DNA from: Marinirhabdus gelatinilytica
GTDB lineage: Bacteria > Bacteroidota > Bacteroidia > Flavobacteriales > Flavobacteriaceae
Assembly: GCF_003353425.1 (NCBI RefSeq)
Contig: NZ_QRAO01000001.1
Coordinates: 558,001 to 622,000, forward strand
Reading direction: 5' to 3'
Length of the DNA: 64,000 nucleotides
A program made the translations under genes and the position numbers. Under the pieces are notes generated by a model. That model saw nothing but the letters and a program-made list of their open reading frames with translations, was not told where the DNA came from and made no database searches. Each line of letters begins with the position of its first letter. Within the stretch, counting starts at the first letter, position 1. Below, piece by piece: positions 34,534 to 43,851 of this stretch.

Positions 34534-36855
34534 ATGAAATATCTTTTCACTCTTTTTGCCGTAGTAACGGTATTGCTACATACAAAAGCCCAGAATTTTG
34601 AAAACGAATGGACCGGGCATTTCTCTTATGTTTCCATACAGGCAATCTCCCAAGGAAACGATAGAATCTATGTAGCTGCCGAAAACGCCGTGTTTTCCTA
34701 TGACCTTTCTACACAGGAACTTGAAACCATTTCAACAATAAATGGACTTTCAGGAGAACAAATATCTGCTCTTTATTATAGCGAAAACTTCAACCTTCTG
34801 GTAATAGGATACGAGAATGGATTGATGGAGATAGTGCTGGATGGAGAAGAGAATATCCTAACAGTGGTAGATATTTTGAACAAACCTACAATCCCTCCCA
34901 ACCAAAAACAGATCAACCAATTCAATGAATATGAAGGGAATTTGTATATAGCTGCCGCATTTGGGATTTCCGTGTTCGATCTCGCATTGCTGGAGTTTGG
35001 CGATACCTATTTTATTGGCGATGGCGGCGAACAGATAGACATTACAGCTACAGCTGTTTTGCCACCATACATTTATGCGTCTACCACAGATAATGGGATA
35101 CGTAGAGCCTTGGTGGAAAGTGACAACCTGATAGATTTTGAACAATGGGACCAAATTGCTGGCGGAGGCTATTTAGGGATAGTACGAGCCGGCAACCAAG
35201 TGTTTGCGGCAAATTCAAATCAACTCTATTCCGTGGTTGGGGGTCTGCAGGTGGTAGAAACTATCAACGGGACTATCTTGGAAATCAATGGGCAAAACGG
35301 TGTTATAAATATTGTTACGGCTGCTGGGGTTAGGGTTTACGATGAAAATATCTCCTTGCTGGCGTCGATATTCAATGTTAATGGTGTTGATGGATTTTTG
35401 TTGCAAACAGGTTTTTCGCATAATAACTTCGTGTATCTTGGAACTACAGAGCAAGGTGTATTCCAAGTCCCTTTTGGAACCAATGAAGGAGAACAACTAT
35501 TGCCTGATGGCCCTCTTTTTAACAGTAGTTTTTCTATAGACGCCTCACCAGGACAATTGTGGTTGAATTTTGGAGATGTTACGGTAAATTTTAACCCATA
35601 CCCTCTTACAAAGAAAGGAATAAGTAATCTACGGGAAGGTGCCTGGACCAATATTTCCTACGACGAACTCACTGAAACACTGGGGAAGGAAGCGAACGAT
35701 CTTGTGAGGATAAAGATAAACCCAAACAATCCCAACGAGGTGTTTATGAGCTCTTTTCAAAAAGGGATACTACAGATTGATGACCAGACCCCTATTAAGA
35801 TGTTCGATGAATCTAATTCATCTCTCGAAATTACAGCTACTGAAACGAATGGCCCCCCAAACCCTAACTTCGGTATCCGCATCTTCGGGTTGGATTACGA
35901 CAATCAAGGGAATCTCTGGGCGGTACAGGCAAAAGACGAAAACGGCCTCATACGTATTTCACCCCAAGGACAGTTGCAGCAATTGGATATCTCGGATATT
36001 TTCAACTTTTCAGACCTGAATTCCTCTCCTCTTGCCCTTACTGAAGTTAAAACTACAAGAGAGAACCACGTGTTCTTTGGATCTGTTAGTGAGGGATTGG
36101 TAGGTTATAATTCCAGTACCGGGAGCTTTGTAAAAATTTCTGAAGACCCAGGAAACGGGAACCTTCCCAATAAAACAATACGATCGTTGGCCATAGACAA
36201 TAACAATAGATTGTGGATAGGAACCTTGGAAGGTTTAAGGGTTCTCTTTAATCCAGGGGGTGTTTTTGGTGAAAATGGCAATATTGAGACGCAACCTATC
36301 ATCATCCTTGAAGACGGGGTGCCACAAGAGCTTCTTTTTGAGCTTACCATAACCGATATTGAAGTAGATGGCGCAAACAATAAATGGATTTCCACAGCTG
36401 CTTCAGGTGTGTTCTATCTCTCTTCGGATGGGCAGGAAACGCTTTTGCAGTTTAATAAAGACAACTCTCCATTGCCCTCAAACAATGTGCAAGATATAGC
36501 CATAGACAGTTTTTCAGGAGTTGTGTACTTTGCCACAGTAAATGGGCTCGTAGCCTACAATGGTACCTCTACTGCGCCACGTGATAACTTAGAAGACGTG
36601 TATGCCTTTCCAAATCCTGTAAGACCACAATATAAGGGCAATGTTACCATAGATGGGCTTACCGCAAATGCCAACGTTAAAATAACCGATATTACCGGAA
36701 ACCTGGTTTTCGAAACCACAAGCGAAGGAGGTAGCGTACAATGGGACACCACGGCCTTTGGCGAATATAAGGTGGCCTCTGGGGTATATCTGGTTATCAT
36801 TACTGCTGCAGATGCCATCGAGAAGAAAGTGACCAAAATTATGGTAGTACGCTAA
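34534..36855 (+). CDS. porZ: PorZ-like T9SS protein
   Basis: The 773-residue protein has a signal peptide (MKYLFTLFAVVTVLLHTKAQ) and two beta-propeller regions with repeats such as LYIAAAFGISVFD, RLWIGTLEGLRVLFNPGG, NKWISTAASGVFYLSSDG and VVYFATVNGLVAYN. The C-terminus has a T9SS type A sorting-like domain, YAFPNPVRPQYKGNVTIDGL to KKVTKIMVVR. This layout, and the recO gene directly downstream, match PorZ, a part of the T9SS attachment complex that brings A-LPS to PorU. recO starts within its stop codon (TAATG). If not PorZ proper, it would be a related propeller protein. I chose the ATG at 34534 over a TTG at 34513. Confidence 0.86.
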   Translation: MKYLFTLFAVVTVLLHTKAQNFENEWTGHFSYVSIQAISQGNDRIYVAAENAVFSYDLSTQELETISTINGLSGEQISALYYSENFNLLVIGYENGLMEIVLDGEENILTVVDILNKPTIPPNQKQINQFNEYEGNLYIAAAFGISVFDLALLEFGDTYFIGDGGEQIDITATAVLPPYIYASTTDNGIRRALVESDNLIDFEQWDQIAGGGYLGIVRAGNQVFAANSNQLYSVVGGLQVVETINGTILEINGQNGVINIVTAAGVRVYDENISLLASIFNVNGVDGFLLQTGFSHNNFVYLGTTEQGVFQVPFGTNEGEQLLPDGPLFNSSFSIDASPGQLWLNFGDVTVNFNPYPLTKKGISNLREGAWTNISYDELTETLGKEANDLVRIKINPNNPNEVFMSSFQKGILQIDDQTPIKMFDESNSSLEITATETNGPPNPNFGIRIFGLDYDNQGNLWAVQAKDENGLIRISPQGQLQQLDISDIFNFSDLNSSPLALTEVKTTRENHVFFGSVSEGLVGYNSSTGSFVKISEDPGNGNLPNKTIRSLAIDNNNRLWIGTLEGLRVLFNPGGVFGENGNIETQPIIILEDGVPQELLFELTITDIEVDGANNKWISTAASGVFYLSSDGQETLLQFNKDNSPLPSNNVQDIAIDSFSGVVYFATVNGLVAYNGTSTAPRDNLEDVYAFPNPVRPQYKGNVTIDGLTANANVKITDITGNLVFETTSEGGSVQWDTTAFGEYKVASGVYLVIITAADAIEKKVTKIMVVR

Positions 36856-37574
36856 TGGTAGTTGCTACACGGGCCATAGTGCTCTCCTCCCTAAAATATG
36901 CCGAAGCAGATCTCATTGCCCATTGCTATACACTAAGTGATGGTAGGAAAAGCTACCTTTTGCGGCGTATCCTCAAATCGAAGAAAGGCGCATTAAAACC
37001 ATCGTTGTTTCAGCCCTTGACCCAGCTGGAACTAATTGCCAAGCATAAAAACAAAGGCACCCTGGAAACTATAAAAGAGGCCAAAATCTATTATCCTTAT
37101 AAAACCTTGCATACCGATGTTGTTAAAACCTCGGTTGTTATGTTTTTATCTGAAGTTTTAAGGGACGCCATACAAGAAGAGGAAGCTAACCCAAATTTGT
37201 ACGGTTATTTGTCCCAATCACTCAATTTTTTGGATGGCGCTGAGGATTTTGCCAACTTTCATATTTATTTTTTACTGAATCTCACACAGTATCTAGGCTT
37301 TTTTCCTGATGCTTCCGAAAGTAAAGCGCTTTACTTCAATTTATTGGAGGGTAATTTTCAGCATACAGCTACAAACAACTATTGTGAAGAGGGGGAACAT
37401 GTTACTGCTCTAAAAAGGTTCTTCGGCATAAATTTTGAGGCATTGTCTCAAATTAAATTGAACAAAAAAACAAGATTGGAGGTCTTGCATTTGTTGATAC
37501 GCTATTATCAATTACATTTGCAGGGCTTCAAAAAACCGAAATCCTTAGCTGTACTTAACCAACTTTTCCAATGA
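36855..37574 (+). CDS. recO: DNA repair protein RecO
   Basis: The 239-residue protein starts with TRAIVLSSLKYAEADLIAHC-YTLSDGRKSYLLRRILKSKK, the OB-fold N-terminal domain of RecO. The C-terminal helical domain contains FHIYFLLNLTQYLGFFPDAS. The Cys4 zinc site of some RecO proteins is absent. RecO works with RecF and RecR to load RecA onto SSB-coated DNA. The start overlaps the porZ-like stop by one base, and its own stop overlaps the start of the TonB-dependent receptor gene (ATGA), so three unrelated functions are translationally coupled. Confidence 0.95.
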   Translation: MVVATRAIVLSSLKYAEADLIAHCYTLSDGRKSYLLRRILKSKKGALKPSLFQPLTQLELIAKHKNKGTLETIKEAKIYYPYKTLHTDVVKTSVVMFLSEVLRDAIQEEEANPNLYGYLSQSLNFLDGAEDFANFHIYFLLNLTQYLGFFPDASESKALYFNLLEGNFQHTATNNYCEEGEHVTALKRFFGINFEALSQIKLNKKTRLEVLHLLIRYYQLHLQGFKKPKSLAVLNQLFQ

Positions 37575-39970
37575 TCGTACGATTATCCTTGAGCATAATT
37601 GCTTGCCTCTTTTTTGTATCACTTACCGCACAAACCATAACCGTAAAAGATAAAGCATCTAATTTGCCCGTTGCTGGAGTTGCAGTTTTTAATGATAGCA
37701 AATCCAAGAGCGGCGTTACCGATTTTGATGGTAAAGTGGATATTTCGGCCTTTGGAGCATCAGAAAAAATTACCTTCAAGCATATTTCCCATCTGGAATT
37801 CACGATTTTAAAAAGCCAGATAGAGGGCAACACTGTGTACTTGGAAGAAGATGCCAGCAAGTTGGACGAGGTGGTTCTGTCCGTTTCAAAATTTGGACAA
37901 AAGAAGCGCGAAGTGCCTCAACAGGTTTTGAGTGTTACAAGTGAGGATGTACTGTTTGGTAATCCGCAAACGGCTGCAGACCTGTTGGAGAGTAGTGGGC
38001 AGGTGTATGTGCAAAAGAGCCAGTTGGGTGGAGGAAGTCCCTTGATTCGGGGATTCTCTACCAATAGACTGCTCATCGCCGTGGATGGGGTTCGTTTTAA
38101 TACTGCAATTTTTCGTGGTGGAAATGTACAGAACGTTATCTCCATAGATCCATTTGCGATAGAGCGCACCGAAGTGATCCTAGGACCTGGCTCAGTTCCC
38201 TACGGGAGCGATGCCGTGGGAGGAGTAATGAATTTTTATACCAAAAAACCTAAATTTTCTTTTGAGGAAGGGATGGCAATCTCAGGAAACGGAACGGCCC
38301 GCTATGCTACCGCAAATAATGAAAAAACGGGGCATTTCGATATTAATCTAGGGATGAAGGAGTGGGCTTTCCTAACAAGTGTTACCTATAGCGACTTTGA
38401 CGATCTAAGAATGGGGAGCAACGGTCCCGATGATTATTTGCGCAATGGATATGTAGAAACCATAGGGGGTGTGGATACTGTCTTGCAAAATGAAGATCCA
38501 CTGGTGCAAACACCCACAGGGTACAGCCAGATCAATGCTATGCAAAAGGTGCGGTATATGCCCTCGAACAATTGGGATTTCAATCTCGGGCTTTTTTATA
38601 CAACTACCAGCGATTATCCAAGGTACGATAGGCTCATTAGAAAAAGCGATGGTCAATTTCGCTCTGCAGAATGGTATTACGGTCCCCAAGAATGGTTGAG
38701 CGGAAATCTGCAGATAACCAACAAAGCCAAAGGATTGTACGATGAGAGTAAGCTCACGCTTTCCTATCAAAATTTTAAGGAAAGCCGAAACGATCGTGAC
38801 TTTGAAGGTGAACTATTGTTTGAGACAGACGAAAGTGTGCACGCTTACACAGCGGGTTGGGACTTTAGCAAAAAAATGGGCAACAACACACTGTTTTATG
38901 GCTTGGAATATGTTTTCAATAAAGTGAACAGTGTTGGCCAACAAACCAATATAAACACATCTGAAACTGCCCAGACGGCTTCAAGATATCCAGATGGGAG
39001 TACTTGGCAATCCCTTGCGGGATATGCAAGTTTACAGTCCAAGTTAAGCGAATCGCTATCGTTCCAGGGAGGATTGCGCTATAACCATATCTTGGTAGAT
39101 GCTACGTTTGATGATAGTTTTTTTAATTTCCCTTTTTCCGAAGCGAACATAAGCACGGGTGCGTTAACGGGAAGCGCAGGATTGGCTTGGCAGGCCAGTG
39201 AAATTCTGGGGTGGAAACTGAACTTTGGAACCGCCTTTAGGGCTCCCAATATTGACGATGTAGGAAAGATTTTTGATAGTGAACCCGGGAGCGTAGTAGT
39301 GCCCAATCCAGATTTAAAACCAGAATATGCTTACAACGGAGAGTTGGGAGCCAACCTTAACTTTAGCGATATCGTAAAAGTTGAAATGGCCACCTTCTAC
39401 ACCATCTTGGAAGATGCACTTGTGCGTCGTGATTTCAACCTGAACGGGCAAACCCAAGTGGAATACCAAGGTGAATTGAGCAACGTACAGGCAATTCAAA
39501 ACGCTGCAAAAGCCGAAGTTTATGGTTTCGAGGTTGGTCTGGAAGTGAATTTTACAGAAACATTGCAGCTCACCTCACAATACAACATCACCGATGGTTT
39601 CGCCGAAGAGGACGATGGTACCAAGGCCCCTAGCCGTCACGTGGCGCCACAGTTTGGTAACAGTCATTTAAAGTATGCATGGAATAAATTTAAACTGGAT
39701 GCTTTTGTAGAGTACAATGGCCAGTTCGATTTTGAGGATTTGGCGCCCAGCCAGCAAAGCAACGATTTTTTATATGCAAAGGATGCCAACGGAGACCCTT
39801 TTTCGCCAAACTGGTACACACTTAATTTTGGAGCGCAATATAAGGTGACCGAGGCCTTGCAGCTAAATGCAGTTTTAGAAAATATTACGGACCAACGTTA
39901 CAGGCCCTACTCAAGTGGTATTAGCGCCCCAGGGAGAAACTTAATTGTAGCGGCCAGTTATGCGTTTTAA
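37571..39970 (+). CDS. TonB-dependent receptor with CarboxypepD_reg-like domain
   Basis: This 799-residue outer-membrane receptor has a signal peptide, a regulatory-like N-terminal domain (KDKASNLPVAGVAVFNDSKS to HLEFTILKS), then the plug: ESSGQVYVQKSQLGGGSPLI-RGFSTNRLLIAVDGVRFN and PFAIERTEVILGPGSVPYGS. The rest is a long barrel ending in Phe (PGRNLIVAASYAF), the usual outer-membrane C-terminal residue. NITDQRYRPYSSGISAPGRN is the typical last barrel segment. The plug resembles those of siderophore or vitamin receptors; the ligand is unknown. No SusD partner is next to it, so it is not a glycan (SusCD) pair. It ends the porZ-recO operon. Confidence 0.93.
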   Translation: MIVRLSLSIIACLFFVSLTAQTITVKDKASNLPVAGVAVFNDSKSKSGVTDFDGKVDISAFGASEKITFKHISHLEFTILKSQIEGNTVYLEEDASKLDEVVLSVSKFGQKKREVPQQVLSVTSEDVLFGNPQTAADLLESSGQVYVQKSQLGGGSPLIRGFSTNRLLIAVDGVRFNTAIFRGGNVQNVISIDPFAIERTEVILGPGSVPYGSDAVGGVMNFYTKKPKFSFEEGMAISGNGTARYATANNEKTGHFDINLGMKEWAFLTSVTYSDFDDLRMGSNGPDDYLRNGYVETIGGVDTVLQNEDPLVQTPTGYSQINAMQKVRYMPSNNWDFNLGLFYTTTSDYPRYDRLIRKSDGQFRSAEWYYGPQEWLSGNLQITNKAKGLYDESKLTLSYQNFKESRNDRDFEGELLFETDESVHAYTAGWDFSKKMGNNTLFYGLEYVFNKVNSVGQQTNINTSETAQTASRYPDGSTWQSLAGYASLQSKLSESLSFQGGLRYNHILVDATFDDSFFNFPFSEANISTGALTGSAGLAWQASEILGWKLNFGTAFRAPNIDDVGKIFDSEPGSVVVPNPDLKPEYAYNGELGANLNFSDIVKVEMATFYTILEDALVRRDFNLNGQTQVEYQGELSNVQAIQNAAKAEVYGFEVGLEVNFTETLQLTSQYNITDGFAEEDDGTKAPSRHVAPQFGNSHLKYAWNKFKLDAFVEYNGQFDFEDLAPSQQSNDFLYAKDANGDPFSPNWYTLNFGAQYKVTEALQLNAVLENITDQRYRPYSSGISAPGRNLIVAASYAF

Positions 39971-40037
39971 AGCAAGTTTTTTTTGAAATTTTCACAAAAA
40001 AACACAAGTTCTATTTTTTCAGAATAATTAAATGATT

Positions 40038-40045
40038 TATATTTG
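40038..40045 (+). promoter_or_regulatory. tRNA-Asn promoter -7 box
   Basis: TATATTTG followed by C is a perfect -7 box; a T-rich -33-like element ends about 19 bp upstream (40015-40018). Start point near 40049, about 40 nt before the mature tRNA. Confidence 0.65.
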
Positions 40046-40088
40046 CGACCGCTAAAAGGGTAATACCTTTTAATTTTCTATAAGAAAT

Positions 40089-40162
40089 TCTCCCTTAGCT
40101 CAGTTGGTTAGAGCATCTGACTGTTAATCAGAGGGTCCTTGGTTCGAGCCCAAGAGGGAGAG
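40089..40162 (+). tRNA. tRNA-Asn (GTT)
   Basis: The cloverleaf can be drawn by hand. Acceptor TCTCCCT (40089-40095) pairs with AGGGAGA (40155-40161), D arm GCTC...GAGC, anticodon stem TCTGA/TCAGA with loop CTGTTAA giving anticodon GTT, and T arm CTTGG-TTCGAGC-CCAAG. The length is 74 nt with discriminator G. The 3' CCA is not encoded. Confidence 0.97.
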
Positions 40163-40172
40163 CAAATTTTTG

Positions 40173-40203
40173 AAACCCTACTTTCGAGTAGGGTTTTTTT
40201 TAT
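40173..40203 (+). terminator. Terminator of tRNA-Asn (TTCG tetraloop)
   Basis: AAACCCTACT (40173-40182) pairs with AGTAGGGTTT (40187-40196) around TTCG, then a run of T. Confidence 0.92.
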
Positions 40204-40214
40204 GGAATATACCT

Positions 40215-40325
40215 TGGGGTTTTGACGAGAACCTGCCTGCCGCAGGTAAGGTTTATCCTGAGTAAGCAAGGCGCGAGCTTATCGAAGGGAGCCCCTGAAT
40301 GAGCATCTCACTCGTACCAAAAAAG
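40215..40325. repeat. GC-rich palindromic filler after tRNA-Asn
   Basis: In the 417-nt gene-free stretch between the tRNA and the next gene, this part holds CCTGCCTGCCGCAGG and a run GCTTATCGAAGGGAGCCCCT, typical of interspersed flavobacterial repeats. The rest of the gap is AT-rich leader DNA with a weak promoter. Confidence 0.5.
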
Positions 40326-40333
40326 CAAACGCT

Positions 40334-40366
40334 AAGACTTTACTCTCCAGTAAGGTCTTTTTTTAT
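40334..40366 (+). terminator. Second terminator-like hairpin
   Basis: AAGACTTTACT (40334-40344) pairs with AGTAAGGTCTT (40349-40359), one G-T pair, around CTCC, then T residues. Confidence 0.75.
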
Positions 40367-40581
40367 GACCATAGGTACCCCATTAATTTTTTTCAAAGAT
40401 ATTTCGGTTTTGGTGTAGCATTTTTCCGAGGGCTTAAGTTTTTAAAAATCAGATTGATATATAGGCTTTAAAATCTATAACGAAAAGTATTGTAGAGATT
40501 TTCCTCTTAGCGGCACGCAGATTAATTTTATTTATAACGTATTTTTATATATACTTGTTTCTTATTCACCTCTTTTATCTT

Positions 40582-43500
40582 ATGCCCAAAATATTTTTGC
40601 TAGGAGCTGCATTACTTTTTGCCAGCACCCTATACTCTCAGGAAAAAATTACGTACACACCCTATCAGGATCTTTTAGAAGAAATAAAAACTTCCTTACA
40701 AAAAGATGACTTTAAAGGCGTCCTTCTCTCGTTAGATAAAGTTAACAAAAACGATTCAACCTATTGTGGAGCCCTCTCTACAAAATCGTACTATCATCTT
40801 CAGTTAAAAAACTATGAAGATGTAATAAAGATCGCCAACCAAGGTATTGAGTTGGGGTGCCACGATGTGCAGGAAATTTTCCATATAAACAAGTTGGCGG
40901 CCTTGGTAGATTCCGAGAATTATACAGAAGCCTTGGAAGCAGCAAAGAATTCCCTCGAGATATATCCCATGAATAGTCTGCTGTGGTATAATAAGGCGTA
41001 TGCGCTCGAGGAACTTGGCCGTAAGAAAGAAGCAGTTTCTGCCTATATGGAAAGTATGGCAAGAAATCCCTTCGATCCTGCTCCACACTTGAGGATAGGG
41101 AACCTGTACTACAAGCAGGATAAAAAGGCACAAGCATTAATGGCACTAAATATGTTCTTGATCCTTCAACCTAATTTGCAAGAGACATTCCCAATCCTTA
41201 AACAGCTCAATAGCATTGCCGCGACTCCAATTTCTGAAACCGAAGAAGAACAGGTGCTCACAGAAGAAGATTCTAAATTCAAGGAGATAGATTTGATATT
41301 GAACCAAAGAGTAGCTCTTTCTAAAGGCTATGACGCGGGCAACCGAATAGATATTGCAGTGATAAAACAGAACCATGCGCTATTCACCAAGTTAAAGGAC
41401 ATGAAGGAAGGCGATGGGTTTTGGAGCACCAAGTACGTGCCACTCTATAAATGGGTCATGGAGAATGATCTTTTTGACGATTTCAGCTACACATTGGCGT
41501 ACAGTGCAGAAAACGAATCACTCCAAAGAATCGTCTCCAGAAAAAGCGATGAGGTGGAAGCCTTCTTGGGGGCTTTCTCTACGAAGTGGTTAGAGTTGTT
41601 GGGAAACAACAACGGAAAATATTACGAATATGAAGGGGAGATTGTAAGGGCAATGGGTGAAGTTGAAGATGAGGCCCCCGTAGGAGAATGGGTGTTTTAT
41701 GAGGATAACGGGCAACCATTATTAAAAGGTGCCTTCACAAAAAAAGGGGAAAGAAATGGTAAATGGGTATGGAACTATACTAACGGAAAGGTAAAAGAAG
41801 AAGCTACTTACAATAAAGATAAAAAAGAAGGTGAGTACAAAATGTATTATCCCAATGGGAAAGTAAGCCTAGAGGCCTTTTATAAAAACGACGAGCTTCA
41901 CGGCCCCTATAGGAGCTATACCAATAAAGGGGCACTCACACACGAAATACAATACAAAAACGGAAAAATTGATGGTGACTACCGCTCTTATTTTTCGGTT
42001 GGAAAACCTGTGATAGAATACAGCACTACCTATAAAAATGGTGAAGTTGCTGGAGATTTGTTGGAATATCATCTTAATGGAGAGGTATATCTAAAAAGTA
42101 CTTTTTCAAACGGAAAGAGAAACGGTGCCGAAACACAATATTTCAGCAATGGAAATATTGCCGGGGAAGCGCATTATAAGAACAATGAGTTGCACGGGAA
42201 ATACAGCACCAACTTTAAAAATGGACAAACACAAGATGAGGGGACTTATAAAGAGGGCAAAAGAGATGGCTTGTGGAAAACCTATTATATCGACGGAACC
42301 TTAGAGTCAGAGTCTTTGTACGACGACGGCGAAATTGAAGGAATATCGAAATTTTATAATACCAAAGGATCCTTACATATAGAGTATGAGTATAGGCGAG
42401 GTAACATTATTGCCTATAAATTTTATGACGATGAAGGAAAACTCATTAAGGAAGATAAAAGAAGAGGAGGAAAATTTAACTATGAATCCTATACACCCTA
42501 CGGGGTTAAGATTATAGAAGGTCTTTACGATGTAGATGGAGGTAAATCTGGGCTTTGGACCTATTATAACGATTATGGGGTTTTGGCATCCAAAATCACC
42601 TACAAACAAAACACCTTGGACGGCCCTTACACAACCTATCACGAAAACGGCCAGATAGAAGTAGAGAGCTCCTATAAAAACGATAAGCTGGATGGATATT
42701 ATGCAGCTTACTATCCTAGCGGGCAATTACAGGCTCAGGGCTGGTATGTAGATGGTCTGGAACAAGGAGAATGGGGCTACTATTATCCCAACGGTGAGTT
42801 GAGCTTACGTCCCTATTACCACAACGGAAAAAACCATGGAGAACAAATAAGCTATGGGGTAGATGGTACAAAGGAGAGTATAACCCATTTCGAGTATGGA
42901 GATATTATTGCGGAAGTACTTTTAGATGAAAACGGGAAACCATACCAAGAAGTAGATTATGTAAACAACAAAGACACCTATACAATAACCTATAATTTCC
43001 CCAATGGAAAGCCACGTAATGTGTACAACTACAAGAACGGATACAAACACGGTGCGTACGTAGGCAAAAATTTTGACGGAACAACCACTTCCCAAGGAAA
43101 CTTTTTACAAGGCTTCCAAAATGGAACCTGGAAATTTTATTTCGACGACGGCGCTTTGCAAACCACCAGTAATTACGATACAGATTTATTGGATGGATCC
43201 TACAAAAGATTTTTTGAAACGGGAGAGTTAAGCGTCAAGGCCAATTATGTAGCAGGAAAGCTCAATGGGCCCTATGAGTCGTATTACGAAAGTGGGACTT
43301 TGGACACAAAGGATTTTGACGTAATGGGCGAAACCCACGGAAGAAAAGAGAGCTACAGTCCAGAGGGCAAGTTACAGATTATACGGTACTACGACCACGG
43401 TAGGATAATAGGATATAGCTACCTGGACGAGAATGGAAACGAAAAACCCACAATCCCAATAGAAAATGGAACCGCTAAAGTAATTTCTTATTATGATAAT

Positions 43501-43851
43501 GGAGTAAGATCCAGAGAGTTCGAGTATATAAAAGGAAACTTAGTGGGTAGCTACAAAACTTACCACTACAACGGGAAGCCTGAGTACGATGCCAACTACA
43601 AAGATGGTGAATTCCATGGCCAAGAAACGAAATATTTCATGGACGGTACCCAAAAGCAAATCAGGAACTATAAGGACGGTCTCCTACACGGAGTGCAAAA
43701 AAGGTTCTTCAAAGACGGAAAAGTAAAAGAAGAGATTACCTACGTGTACGATGTTAGAAATGGTATTGCCAACTATTACAACGAGCAAGGTTCCCTCATA
43801 AAAAAGGACACATACCGTAACGGGATCGTAATTAACTCTGAAAAAATATGA
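40582..43851 (+). CDS. Secreted TPR and YwqK/MORN-repeat protein, about 30 repeats
   Basis: The 1089-residue product starts at the ATG at 40582, which gives a signal peptide (MPKIFLLGAALLFASTLYSQ). Residues of about 30-200 form TPR repeats (LLWYNKAYALEELGRKKEAV, PHLRIGNLYYKQDKKAQALM). From about residue 365 to the end are roughly 30 YwqK/MORN-like repeats of 23-24 residues with the pattern G-x-Y/W-x-x-Y-Y-x-N/D-G-x-L-x-x-E-x-x-Y-K-N-G. Three higher-order units end in G-x-I-I followed by a D-E/D-x-G motif, spaced 166-167 residues apart. MORN-like repeats may bind membranes, lipids or proteins. The gene overlaps the next one (ATGA). No sorting domain is present, so location is periplasm or outer membrane. 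Confidence 0.88.
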   Translation: MPKIFLLGAALLFASTLYSQEKITYTPYQDLLEEIKTSLQKDDFKGVLLSLDKVNKNDSTYCGALSTKSYYHLQLKNYEDVIKIANQGIELGCHDVQEIFHINKLAALVDSENYTEALEAAKNSLEIYPMNSLLWYNKAYALEELGRKKEAVSAYMESMARNPFDPAPHLRIGNLYYKQDKKAQALMALNMFLILQPNLQETFPILKQLNSIAATPISETEEEQVLTEEDSKFKEIDLILNQRVALSKGYDAGNRIDIAVIKQNHALFTKLKDMKEGDGFWSTKYVPLYKWVMENDLFDDFSYTLAYSAENESLQRIVSRKSDEVEAFLGAFSTKWLELLGNNNGKYYEYEGEIVRAMGEVEDEAPVGEWVFYEDNGQPLLKGAFTKKGERNGKWVWNYTNGKVKEEATYNKDKKEGEYKMYYPNGKVSLEAFYKNDELHGPYRSYTNKGALTHEIQYKNGKIDGDYRSYFSVGKPVIEYSTTYKNGEVAGDLLEYHLNGEVYLKSTFSNGKRNGAETQYFSNGNIAGEAHYKNNELHGKYSTNFKNGQTQDEGTYKEGKRDGLWKTYYIDGTLESESLYDDGEIEGISKFYNTKGSLHIEYEYRRGNIIAYKFYDDEGKLIKEDKRRGGKFNYESYTPYGVKIIEGLYDVDGGKSGLWTYYNDYGVLASKITYKQNTLDGPYTTYHENGQIEVESSYKNDKLDGYYAAYYPSGQLQAQGWYVDGLEQGEWGYYYPNGELSLRPYYHNGKNHGEQISYGVDGTKESITHFEYGDIIAEVLLDENGKPYQEVDYVNNKDTYTITYNFPNGKPRNVYNYKNGYKHGAYVGKNFDGTTTSQGNFLQGFQNGTWKFYFDDGALQTTSNYDTDLLDGSYKRFFETGELSVKANYVAGKLNGPYESYYESGTLDTKDFDVMGETHGRKESYSPEGKLQIIRYYDHGRIIGYSYLDENGNEKPTIPIENGTAKVISYYDNGVRSREFEYIKGNLVGSYKTYHYNGKPEYDANYKDGEFHGQETKYFMDGTQKQIRNYKDGLLHGVQKRFFKDGKVKEEITYVYDVRNGIANYYNEQGSLIKKDTYRNGIVINSEKI

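Noticed and set aside
37571-39970. Polysaccharide utilisation locus
   Set aside because: The TonB receptor has no SusD, glycoside hydrolase or SusC-specific signature beside it.
40582-43851. Toxin-antitoxin assignment for the YwqK-like protein
   Set aside because: YwqK-type repeats are often named antitoxin by automatic annotation, but no toxin gene is adjacent and the protein is large and exported.
40582-43851. CRISPR-like regular repeats
   Set aside because: The regularity is at protein level with degenerate DNA and no identical spacer-separated repeats.
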